From Jiangella muralis (lineage in GTDB: Bacteria > Actinomycetota > Actinomycetes > Jiangellales > Jiangellaceae), in contig NZ_KQ434752.1 of NCBI RefSeq assembly GCF_001270745.1, positions 289,125 through 353,124 of the forward strand: a stretch of 64,000 bases of DNA, written 5' to 3'. A program made the position numbers and the translations under genes. Of this stretch, positions 43,696-50,881 are shown one piece after another (position 1 is the first letter of the stretch; each line of letters begins with the position of its first letter). The notes beneath the pieces were generated by a model. That model was not told the origin of the DNA. It did not search any database and saw nothing but the letters and a program-made list of their open reading frames with translations.

Positions 43696-44807
43696 CGCGT
43701 CCCACCCATCGGGTCTGAGGCGAAATACGTCCGGACCGTTGTCAGGAACCGCGCGGCATCGACGCCGTCAACCGTCCGGTGGTCGCAGGTCAGGCACACG
43801 CTGAGCTGCGGCGCGATGGCGAAGCCGTCGCCGGCGGCGACGACCCGGTTCTGGACGGATGCGGCGGCCAGGATCGCGGTCTGGCTAGGGTCGACGATCG
43901 CCTGGAAGCTGTCGACGTCGTACCTGCCCAGGTTGCTGACGGTGATGGCCGCCGGCCGCTGGTCGTCGTTCCGCAACGCCGCCGCACGTGCGCGGCCTGC
44001 GGCGGAGGCGACCGTCTCCACGAGCGTCGGCAGCGATCCGGCGTCCGGTGCGGGAATCGTGACGACGTGCAGCGATTCGTCGCCGGCGACGGCGAGGCCG
44101 ACGTCGGGCGACGTCAGCACGTCGTAGCGGGGCCCGTCGTCGGACCAGACCCGCAGCATCCGCGGATGTTCGCGCAGCGCCCTGGCGACGGCACGGAGCA
44201 GCAGATGGGTGTAGGTCAGCTTGGCGCCGTCGTCGGCCCGGTACTCGCCGATCTCCTGCTGAGCCTTCCGGGCGTCGAGCTGCGCGGTGACGCTGAACTG
44301 CGGGATGGTCTGGACGGACTGGGTGAGCCTGCGCGCGATCGCCCGCCGGACCGGCGAGACGTCGTGGGACTCCCCGGCCTCGTCGACGGCGTCGCCGGCC
44401 TCGCCGGCGGGCGCCGCGCGCGCCCGTTCGACATCGCCTCGCTCGACGCGACCGCCCGGGCCGGTGCCCTCCACCTCCCCCAGGTCGATGCCCAGCTCGG
44501 CGGCCAGTCTGCGCACCGCGGGCAGGGCCTGGACCCGGCTCGGCGCCTGCGGCGACGGCGCCTCGTCGCCCGGCGACCCGACGTACGCGAGCAGCGCGCC
44601 GGACTCGAGCCGGTCGCCCGGCTGCGCGACGATCCTGAGCACGATGCCTTCTTCGGCCGACTCGACCTCGACCTGCGACTTGTCGGTCTCCACACACAGC
44701 AGCGGCTCGGCGATCTCGATCGGATCGCCTTCGGACTTGTACCACTCGACGATCGTCATCTCGTCGGAGGTCTGCCCCAGGTTCGGCAGCCGGATCTCAA
44801 TGGCCAT
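43692..44807 (-). CDS. 2-oxo acid dehydrogenase E2 (dihydrolipoyl acyltransferase)
   Basis: A 371-residue E2: one lipoyl domain (residues 1-80; lipoyl Lys in CVETDKSQVEVESAEEG), a peripheral subunit-binding domain (~93-135: PAVRRLAAELGIDLGEVEGT), and the catalytic domain (~150-371) ending CLTCDHRTVDGVDAARF with the active-site HRTVDG. The linker between the last two is Ala/Glu-rich. It takes the acyl group from E1 and gives acyl-CoA. The upstream E1alpha/E1beta genes complete the core; no E3 gene lies here, so a shared lipoamide dehydrogenase must serve it. Acetoin or other 2-oxo substrates are possible. Confidence 0.9.
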   Translation of the reverse strand: MAIEIRLPNLGQTSDEMTIVEWYKSEGDPIEIAEPLLCVETDKSQVEVESAEEGIVLRIVAQPGDRLESGALLAYVGSPGDEAPSPQAPSRVQALPAVRRLAAELGIDLGEVEGTGPGGRVERGDVERARAAPAGEAGDAVDEAGESHDVSPVRRAIARRLTQSVQTIPQFSVTAQLDARKAQQEIGEYRADDGAKLTYTHLLLRAVARALREHPRMLRVWSDDGPRYDVLTSPDVGLAVAGDESLHVVTIPAPDAGSLPTLVETVASAAGRARAAALRNDDQRPAAITVSNLGRYDVDSFQAIVDPSQTAILAAASVQNRVVAAGDGFAIAPQLSVCLTCDHRTVDGVDAARFLTTVRTYFASDPMGGTR

Positions 44808-44819
44808 GGATGCGCGTCC

Positions 44820-45896
44820 TCAGAGCTCGCACAGCGATCGGATCTCGCTCTTGATGCGCTCCGTGCTGGGCACGACCGCCTGTTCGAGTACCGGAGCGAC
44901 GGGCAGCGGCACGTCATGGGCCGCGACGCGTCTGATCGGCGCCGCCAGCGAGAACAACCGTTCCTCGGCCGTGCGGGCCGCCAACTCCGCACCCCAGCCG
45001 CCGGTGAGGGTGTCCTCATGGGCGATGAGGAGGCGACTGGTCTTGTCGACGGAGGCGAAGATCGTCTCGGTGTCCATCGGGAGCAGCGAGACCGGGTCGA
45101 TCACCTCGCACTCGATCCCTTCGGCCGAGAGCTCCTCCGCCGCGGCCAGGCACCGGTACAGCGTCAGGTGGGTCGCGACGACCGTCACTGAGGTGCCGGA
45201 TCGCTTCACCACCGCCTGGCCGATCGGGAAGAGATACTCCTCCTCCGGCACGTGAGCGGTCAGGTCGAGGCCGCCGGCCTGCTCGCGTCCCTTGCTTCCG
45301 TAGAGGAGCTTGTGCTCGAAGACGAGCACCGGATCGTCGTCACGCACAGCGCTCTTGAGAATGCCTTTGGCGTGGTAGGCGTCCGACGGGCACACCACCT
45401 TGAGCCCGGGCACGTGGGTGAAGAAGCTCTCGGGGCATTGCCCATGCTGTGCCCCCCGGTTCGACGTGCCGACCGGACACCGCATCACCAGGGGGACCGA
45501 TAGTTTGCCCCCGGACATGTAGCGCATCTTCGCGGCCTGGTTGACCAGTTCGTCCATGCACTCGAAGAGGAAGTCGGCGTACTGCACGTCGGGGATCGGG
45601 CGCATGCCCATCAGGGCGGCGCCGACGGCGGCTCCGGCGATCGCTTTCTCACTGATCGGAGTGTCGATGATGCGGTCGCGCCCGAACCGCTCCGGCAGGC
45701 CGAGGTAGACGCCGAAGGCCCCGCCGAATCCGCCGGGGATGCCGACGTCCTCGCCGATCAGGAAGACCCGGTCGTCGCGTTCCATCTCTTCGGCGATGGC
45801 TTCCCGGATCGCCTCGGCGATGGTGAGCCTGCGCTCCGGGCCGGACGGCGCGCCGCCGGGCTCCAGCGTGGCGGCGTGCCCGGCAGGATGGGTCAT
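44820..45896 (-). CDS. 2-oxo acid dehydrogenase E1 beta subunit
   Basis: A 358-residue transketolase-type beta subunit (pyruvate/acetoin dehydrogenase E1beta family). Features: MERDDRVFLIGEDVGIPGGF with the conserved Glu, GRDRIIDTPISEKAIAGAAV, IPDVQYADFLFECMDELVNQ, QHGQCPESFFTHVPGLKVVC and DPVLVFEHKLLYG. It forms the ThDP site with E1alpha at the subunit interface. The ATG overlaps the E1alpha stop, and 12 nt separate it from E2. The N-terminal ~25 residues (EPGGAPSGPERRLT) are an extension. Confidence 0.9.
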   Translation of the reverse strand: MTHPAGHAATLEPGGAPSGPERRLTIAEAIREAIAEEMERDDRVFLIGEDVGIPGGFGGAFGVYLGLPERFGRDRIIDTPISEKAIAGAAVGAALMGMRPIPDVQYADFLFECMDELVNQAAKMRYMSGGKLSVPLVMRCPVGTSNRGAQHGQCPESFFTHVPGLKVVCPSDAYHAKGILKSAVRDDDPVLVFEHKLLYGSKGREQAGGLDLTAHVPEEEYLFPIGQAVVKRSGTSVTVVATHLTLYRCLAAAEELSAEGIECEVIDPVSLLPMDTETIFASVDKTSRLLIAHEDTLTGGWGAELAARTAEERLFSLAAPIRRVAAHDVPLPVAPVLEQAVVPSTERIKSEIRSLCEL

Positions 45897-46900
45897 CGGA
45901 GTGCTCCGATCGTGATCGGGGTGGCGTACGCGTCCGTCAGCGCCTCGGCGGCGTCAGGGTCCGGAGAGTTCCTCGCGAACTCGACCGCATCGTCGAGCTC
46001 ACTGGTCACCTCGGCGACGAGCGCGGCCAGTGCCGCCTCGTCGGCGGTCCCGGCCGTCGTCAGCGCGAGCCCGAACCGGTCGATGGGGTCGCGCTCCTTC
46101 CATTCCTTCTCCTCGTCGCGGCTGCGGTAGCCGCGTGCGTCACCACGGCTGTGTCCCGCGAATCGATACGTCTTCGCCTCGATCAGCGTCGGCCCGTCAC
46201 CCGCGGCGGCCCGTGCCCGCGCCGTCTCGACCGCCGCGCGGACCGCGACCACGTCCATGCCGTCGACGACCTGGGCGGGAACGCCGTAGGCGGCCGCTCG
46301 ATCGGCGACGTCGGTCACCAGACTGGTCAGGTGGAAGGGAGTCGACGCGCCGTACATGTTGTTCTCGCACACGAAGACGATGGGCAGCTTCTGCACGGCG
46401 GCGAAGTTGAGGCCCTCGTGGAACGCGCCCTCGTTGGTCGCTCCCTCGCCGAAGAAGCAGGTCGCGACCTGTCCCGTGGACCGGAGTTTGAACGCGAGTC
46501 CGAGGCCGGTCACGACGCTGTTGCCGCCGGCCACGATCGCGATCGCCGGAACCATCCCGGCATCGGGATCGCCGAGGTGCATGGACCCGCCCTTGCCGCC
46601 GCAGCAGCCCGTGGCCTTGCCGTAGAGCTCGGCCATCGCCCCGCGCATGGAGACGCCCTTGGCGAGGGCGTGCCCGTGCGGCCGGTGCGTCGAGGTGATC
46701 CAGTCGTCCGGCCGCAGGGCGTCGCAGGTTCCCACCGCGACGGCCTCCTGGCCCTGGTACTGGTGCAGCGTGCCGGGCAGCTCGCCGCGGAGGAACAGCT
46801 GGTAGACGCGGTCCTCGAAGCGGCGGATCCGGACGAGTCCGCGGTACAGCCGGAGCGCCTTCTCACCGGACAGGCCGCCGACGTCGATGGGCCGGGTCAC
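45893..46900 (-). CDS. 2-oxo acid dehydrogenase E1 alpha subunit
   Basis: A 335-residue ThDP-dependent alpha subunit: GTLHQYQGQEAVAVGTCDAL, DWITSTHRPHGHALAKGV, GGKGGSMHLGDPDAGMVPA, and the ThDP motif CFFGEGATNEGAFHEGLNFA with NNMYGASTP after it. The phosphorylation-loop region AGHSRGDARGYRS resembles the acetoin/branched-chain group rather than AceE. The GTG start overlaps the aldolase stop (GTGA) and so begins VTRPIDVGGL; a longer frame to 47059 is a shadow of the aldolase gene. It is third in the six-gene operon. Confidence 0.88.
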   Translation of the reverse strand: MTRPIDVGGLSGEKALRLYRGLVRIRRFEDRVYQLFLRGELPGTLHQYQGQEAVAVGTCDALRPDDWITSTHRPHGHALAKGVSMRGAMAELYGKATGCCGGKGGSMHLGDPDAGMVPAIAIVAGGNSVVTGLGLAFKLRSTGQVATCFFGEGATNEGAFHEGLNFAAVQKLPIVFVCENNMYGASTPFHLTSLVTDVADRAAAYGVPAQVVDGMDVVAVRAAVETARARAAAGDGPTLIEAKTYRFAGHSRGDARGYRSRDEEKEWKERDPIDRFGLALTTAGTADEAALAALVAEVTSELDDAVEFARNSPDPDAAEALTDAYATPITIGALR

Positions 46901-47817
46901 GACGCCACCGCCTCGGCGACGTGCTCGGCCCGGCCCGAGGCGCCGTAGAGCCGCATGAAGGAGCGGACGGTCTCGGTGACCGCGGTCTTGCCGGCGACCA
47001 GCAGGTCGGTGTCCTTGTGCGACCCGACGAGGTCGTGCACCGACTCCCTGCCCGTCCACGACCGCGTCCTGTCGAGGACGGCGTCGAGGAACCGGCTCTT
47101 GAGCCGCGTGCCGACGTTGAACTTCGTCGCGCCCGCGGCGATCGCGGCGGCCACGGATGCGTCGGGGAACCCGGTGCCCCCGTGGATCGCCAGGGGCACC
47201 GTCACGGCGGACCGGATGGACTGGAGACGGTCGACGTCGACGTCCGCGCTACCGGAGGTCAGCAGGTGCACGTTGCCCACCGACACCGCCAGGCAGTCGA
47301 CGCCCGTGGTCGCGACGAACGCCGCCGCCTCGTCTGGATCCGTGAGGCTCGCGTGGCTGCCGTCGAGGCCACCGTCATACGCGTCCGGCAGGCTGCCGAG
47401 TTCGGCCTCGACGGCCACCCCCGCCGAGTGCGCGGCAGCGACCAGTCTCGTGATGGCCGTCGTGGCCTCGTCCAGCGGCCACCGATGGCTGTCGATCATG
47501 ACCGCGTTGAAGCCGGCATCCACGCCGGCGAGCGCCTGATCGAGAGTGTGGGTTTCGTTCAGTAGAAACGAGGCCGTCACGTTGCGGCGCTCCAGCAGCG
47601 CCCGCCCGGTAGCGGCAAGCATCTCGATCCCGCCTGTGTCGAGCCAGGTGTCCGCGAGCATGGTGGCGCCGAAGCCGACGATGACCGGGGCATTCTCCGC
47701 TTCTGCGGCGTCGAGGACCGCTTCGAAGGAGTAGCTGTCCCAGCTCTCGAAGTAGCCCAGCGCATAACCACGAGCCCGCGCGTCGGCGAGCAGAGTGGGC
47801 AGCGGAACGAGTGGCAT
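46897..47817 (-). CDS. Class II fructose-bisphosphate/ketose-bisphosphate aldolase-like enzyme
   Basis: A 306-residue TIM-barrel protein of the FbaA/GatY family: PVIVGFGATMLADTW, VDAGFNAVMIDSHRWPLDEA, VEAELGSLPDAYDGGLDGSH, CLAVSVGNVHLL and LAIHGGTGFPDASVAAAIAA. The last two carry two of three zinc His. The usual first motif (LDHG, with catalytic Asp and the third His) is LNET here (FLLNETHTLDQAL). So the enzyme may have altered chemistry. It lies 9 nt after the kinase gene and would split the kinase product if active. Confidence 0.82.
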   Translation of the reverse strand: MPLVPLPTLLADARARGYALGYFESWDSYSFEAVLDAAEAENAPVIVGFGATMLADTWLDTGGIEMLAATGRALLERRNVTASFLLNETHTLDQALAGVDAGFNAVMIDSHRWPLDEATTAITRLVAAAHSAGVAVEAELGSLPDAYDGGLDGSHASLTDPDEAAAFVATTGVDCLAVSVGNVHLLTSGSADVDVDRLQSIRSAVTVPLAIHGGTGFPDASVAAAIAAGATKFNVGTRLKSRFLDAVLDRTRSWTGRESVHDLVGSHKDTDLLVAGKTAVTETVRSFMRLYGASGRAEHVAEAVAS

Positions 47818-47826
47818 GTGATCTCC

Positions 47827-48837
47827 CTACGCGTCGGTGGCGGTAGCGCCAGCGGTGTGTGCGGCCACGAGCTCAGTCCTCCGAAGCGCGGCGAGCGCTT
47901 CGTCCCGGGTGGCGATCGTCGTGTGACAGCCCAGTCCGCGGCAGGCGGAGGCCCCGACCGCAGTGGCGAAGCGCACCTGCTGCTCAGTGCCCCAGCCCTC
48001 GAGCATCCCGGCGATCAGCCCCGCGGTGAACGCGTCGCCCGAGCCCGACGTGTCCACCGCCTCGACCACGGGAGGCCGGACGTGGAACGAGCCGTCGGCA
48101 TCGGCGAAGAGCGCTCCGGTCGAGCCGCAGGTGATGATCAGCGAGGCACAGCCCCACCCGAGCAGCACCTCGGCCTGCTTGGCGAGCGAGTCCTCACCGG
48201 TGAGTGCGGCCGCCTCGTCCTGGTTGGGCAGGAAGCAGTCGACGTGCGGCAGGACGAGCCTCAGTTCCCGGCCGAGATTTTCGCCGCCACTCGGCACGAC
48301 GACGTCGAGGATCGTGCGAACACCCGCGTCGCGCACCGTGGCGAACAGCTCGGCAAGCTCCTGCGATCGCACGCCCGGCAACGCGAGAAAGCCACCCACC
48401 GCGAGCGCCCGGGCGCCCGGGACCGCGGCGCCGATGTCGGCGACGGTCAGCTCCGCGTTCGCTCCGGCGGTGTGGATGTACCGGCGATCCTCGCCGATCA
48501 CCGGGAGGATCACGGTCTGGGAGGTGGGCAGCCGCCGCGAGGCCGACACCTGCGCCACGCCCACGCCCCTCGCCGCGAGGTCGGCGCGCAGCCAGTCCCC
48601 GAGCTGGTCGGCGCCCACCTTCGCCGCGAGCGCAACCGGCACGTTCAGCCGGGCGAGTGTCGCCGCGGTGTTTGCCGCGCACCCACCGGCGCCGAGCAGG
48701 AAGTCGTCCGTCGCCACCAGCTCGCCGGGGCCCGGCAGGCGCTGGAGGGGCGGGACGAACGTGTCCGCGACGATCAGTCCGGCGCAGACGACCGCCGGAT
48801 CCCGCCCATCGGAGCGCCCGGCGGACTCGCTGCTCAT
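47827..48837 (-). CDS. PfkB/ribokinase-family carbohydrate kinase
   Basis: A 336-residue sugar kinase: GGCAANTAATLARLNVPVAL at the N-terminus (first PfkB signature region), GEDRRYIHTAGANAELTV, FLPNQDEAAALTGED, and the second signature VDTSGSGDAFTAGLIAGMLE with catalytic Asp. It phosphorylates a sugar or a sugar phosphate to supply the aldolase next to it. AAGGAG lies ahead of ATG 48837. A palindromic operator (48871-48882) sits between it and the divergent SorC gene, making it the first gene of the operon. Confidence 0.9.
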   Translation of the reverse strand: MSSESAGRSDGRDPAVVCAGLIVADTFVPPLQRLPGPGELVATDDFLLGAGGCAANTAATLARLNVPVALAAKVGADQLGDWLRADLAARGVGVAQVSASRRLPTSQTVILPVIGEDRRYIHTAGANAELTVADIGAAVPGARALAVGGFLALPGVRSQELAELFATVRDAGVRTILDVVVPSGGENLGRELRLVLPHVDCFLPNQDEAAALTGEDSLAKQAEVLLGWGCASLIITCGSTGALFADADGSFHVRPPVVEAVDTSGSGDAFTAGLIAGMLEGWGTEQQVRFATAVGASACRGLGCHTTIATRDEALAALRRTELVAAHTAGATATDA

Positions 48838-48870
48838 ATCGACCCGCTCCTTGTCTTTTGTTCAGGTACC

Positions 48871-48882
48871 GAGCATATGCTC
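48871..48882. promoter_or_regulatory. Palindromic operator candidate for the SorC regulator
   Basis: GAGCATATGCTC is a perfect 12-bp palindrome in the intergenic region between the divergent kinase operon and SorC gene. One-base variants or half-sites recur only at 40294-40303 and 40413-40424 in the regions I examined. SorC-family regulators bind such dyads near their own genes. Confidence 0.55.
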
Positions 48883-48968
48883 AACGTATGGTCGCCGAGG
48901 ATGAACCGTCAAGAGCCCGGCGGACGTGGCTACGATTGCCCCAGTCCAGACCCTCGGAGATGACTTCC

Positions 48969-49958
48969 GTGATCGAACCGTCGCCCGACGTGCTGACGCC
49001 GTCCGTGGAACTGCTGACCCGCGTCGCATCGCTCTATCACCTGCAGGGGATGACCCAGGAGGAGATCGCCGCCAAGCTGGGACTCTCCCGGCCGAAGGTG
49101 GGACGGCTGCTCAAACAGGCGCGAGACGTCGGCATCGTCGAGATCACCGTCCATGTGCACCCATCGCTGGCGATGCCGTTGGAGAGCGAGCTGAGCTCGC
49201 GGTTCGGCCTGCGCGTCGTCGTCGTCAGTGACCAGCCCGACGAGGCGGCACAGCGCGCCCAGGTGGGCAAGGCGGCCGCGATCGCACTCGATCGCCTGCT
49301 CATCGACGGTGCAACCGTCGCGGTCGGAATGGGCCGCAACGTCAAGGCGGTCAGCGAGCAGGCCGCCGGTCTGCGCAAGCGCCCCTGCACCGTGATCAGC
49401 GGCATCGGAGGATCTGCCCAGGTCGGCGAGGGACTGAACTCCAACGACATCGCCACCCGCCTCGCCGACGCCCTCGGCGGCCGGTTCGAGGGCGTCTACG
49501 CCCCCGCGTACGTCGAGAGCACGGGCGTGCGCGACGCCTTCCTGGGGCATGCCGACATCGGCCGCACGCTGTCACGCGCGCGCAACGCCGACATCGCCAT
49601 CGTCGGAATCGGTAACGCCGTGCCCGACTCCCTCGTCGTGCGTCTCGGCTGCATCTCGGCCGAGGAGATGACGCGGCTGAGCGCGGACGGTGCGGTCGGC
49701 GACATCCTGGGCCACTTCTTCAACGCCGACGGCGCGCCCATCGCCGAATGGATCGAGCAGCGTGTCGTCGGGCTCACCCGCGACGATCTCCGCCTGATCC
49801 CCGACGTCATCGCCACCGCGTCGGAGGCCACCAAGGCGCCGGCGATCCTGGGCGCACTCCAATCCGGACTGATCAACACGCTGGTCATCTCCGTTGCCAC
49901 GGCTCGCGGCATCCTCACCCTCGTCGACACGCCGCCGCACCGCCGGAGCAGGCCGTAG
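48969..49958 (+). CDS. SorC/DeoR-type sugar-binding transcriptional regulator
   Basis: A 329-residue protein of the SorC family: an N-terminal HTH (MTQEEIAAKLGLSRPKVGRL, KQARDVGIVEI) and a sugar-phosphate isomerase-like effector domain (SSRFGLRVVVVSDQPDEAAQ, VAVGMGRNVKAVSEQAAG, VISGIGGSAQVGEGLNSND). GTG 48969 has GGAG 9 nt upstream and a TACGAT box at 48931-48936 about 30 nt before it; ATGs at 48960 and 48888 are less likely, the latter lying upstream of that box. It probably represses the divergent kinase operon until a phosphorylated sugar binds. Confidence 0.88.
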   Translation: MIEPSPDVLTPSVELLTRVASLYHLQGMTQEEIAAKLGLSRPKVGRLLKQARDVGIVEITVHVHPSLAMPLESELSSRFGLRVVVVSDQPDEAAQRAQVGKAAAIALDRLLIDGATVAVGMGRNVKAVSEQAAGLRKRPCTVISGIGGSAQVGEGLNSNDIATRLADALGGRFEGVYAPAYVESTGVRDAFLGHADIGRTLSRARNADIAIVGIGNAVPDSLVVRLGCISAEEMTRLSADGAVGDILGHFFNADGAPIAEWIEQRVVGLTRDDLRLIPDVIATASEATKAPAILGALQSGLINTLVISVATARGILTLVDTPPHRRSRP

Positions 49959-49977
49959 CGCGTCCCGCGCGACGGAC

Positions 49978-50017
49978 GTCTCCCGCTTCGCCGGTCCTCC
50001 GGATCGAAGCGGGAGAC
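49978..50017. terminator. Bidirectional terminator between convergent genes
   Basis: Perfect 13-bp inverted repeat, GTCTCCCGCTTCG (49978-49990) and its complement (50005-50017), with a 14-nt loop that itself holds a CCGG/CCGG pair. It lies between the SorC stop (49958) and the stop of the convergent secreted-protein gene (50028). Confidence 0.7.
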
Positions 50018-50027
50018 ATCCGGTGTG

Positions 50028-50861
50028 TCACTGCCAGGCGGCGCCGCCCTGGTAGCACAGGGCTCCCCCGCTCCAGTCGCCGTCGCCCGCGACGATCCGG
50101 TTCCGGTTGGAGTGCGAGAGCCAGGTCCCGTCGTTGGCCCTGGCCTCCTCCTTGACCCGGCCCAGCCCGGTCACGTAGAAGTAGCGCTCCCAGTGACCGC
50201 CCTGCTGCTCCTCGACGACCAGCACGTTGGTTCGGACTCCGACGTCGCCCCCGAAGTCGAACGAGTCCGCGACGAAGGCCGACACCCTGGTGCTGACCGG
50301 GCCCTTTCGTGTCTGGGCACAGGCGGGTGACGAGTTGGGGTTCACGGAGATCCAGTCGAACGTCTGCCAGTCGTGGACCAGGAACGCGCCCGGCGTCGGA
50401 GCGACGTCGTGGCTGATCGAGGCTCCGGACAGGACCGGGAGATTCATGATCATCGCCACCGCCTGCGGCGGATAGTCGGCCGTGCTCGGGGCGCCGCAGG
50501 ACGTGCCGGGATTGGCGAAGCATCGCAGCCCTCCCGCGGAGGGGTCGCTGTTGCGCACGACACCGACGAGCAGTGGCTGATTGGCGTCTCTGGCGATCCA
50601 GTCGGTGATGCCGTGTGAGTAGCTGATCATGAACTCGTCGCCCGCTGCCGAGCCGCCCACCCAGCGACCGTCCATGCAGAGACCCGAGCTGCCGAACTCC
50701 CCGGGGGTCTCGCACAGCCGGTTGCCCGGCGCCGTCTGCGTGATGTAGTCGCGCACATCGACGGTGAGAGCCGCCGGCGCGCCGCCCGATGACACACCGG
50801 AGGCCAGGAGCAGCGGCACGGCCGCCGCGAGGGCGAGAAGAGATCTGTGACTGGAGAACAT
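50028..50861 (-). CDS. Secreted protein of unknown function, end of the mannosidase operon
   Basis: A 277-residue protein with a Sec signal (FSSHRSLLALAAAVPLLLAS, cleavage near ASG). The mature part has at least five Cys (NRLCETPGEFGSSGLCMDGR, CFANPGTSCG, SSPACAQTRKG, ALCYQGGAAW), suggesting disulfides outside the cell, and many Trp, Gly and Asp residues. I recognise no family. It starts 20 nt after the glycosidase gene stop, on the same strand, so its function may relate to the same glycan. ATG 50861 has GAAGGG 8 nt upstream. Confidence 0.7.
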   Translation of the reverse strand: MFSSHRSLLALAAAVPLLLASGVSSGGAPAALTVDVRDYITQTAPGNRLCETPGEFGSSGLCMDGRWVGGSAAGDEFMISYSHGITDWIARDANQPLLVGVVRNSDPSAGGLRCFANPGTSCGAPSTADYPPQAVAMIMNLPVLSGASISHDVAPTPGAFLVHDWQTFDWISVNPNSSPACAQTRKGPVSTRVSAFVADSFDFGGDVGVRTNVLVVEEQQGGHWERYFYVTGLGRVKEEARANDGTWLSHSNRNRIVAGDGDWSGGALCYQGGAAWQ

Positions 50862-50881
50862 GGTCATTCCCTTCGTGAGTG

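Noticed and set aside
46901-47059. A longer E1alpha start
   Set aside because: The extra N-terminal ~53 residues are Arg/Gly-rich and lie wholly inside the aldolase gene; the GTG overlapping the aldolase stop gives the normal family length.
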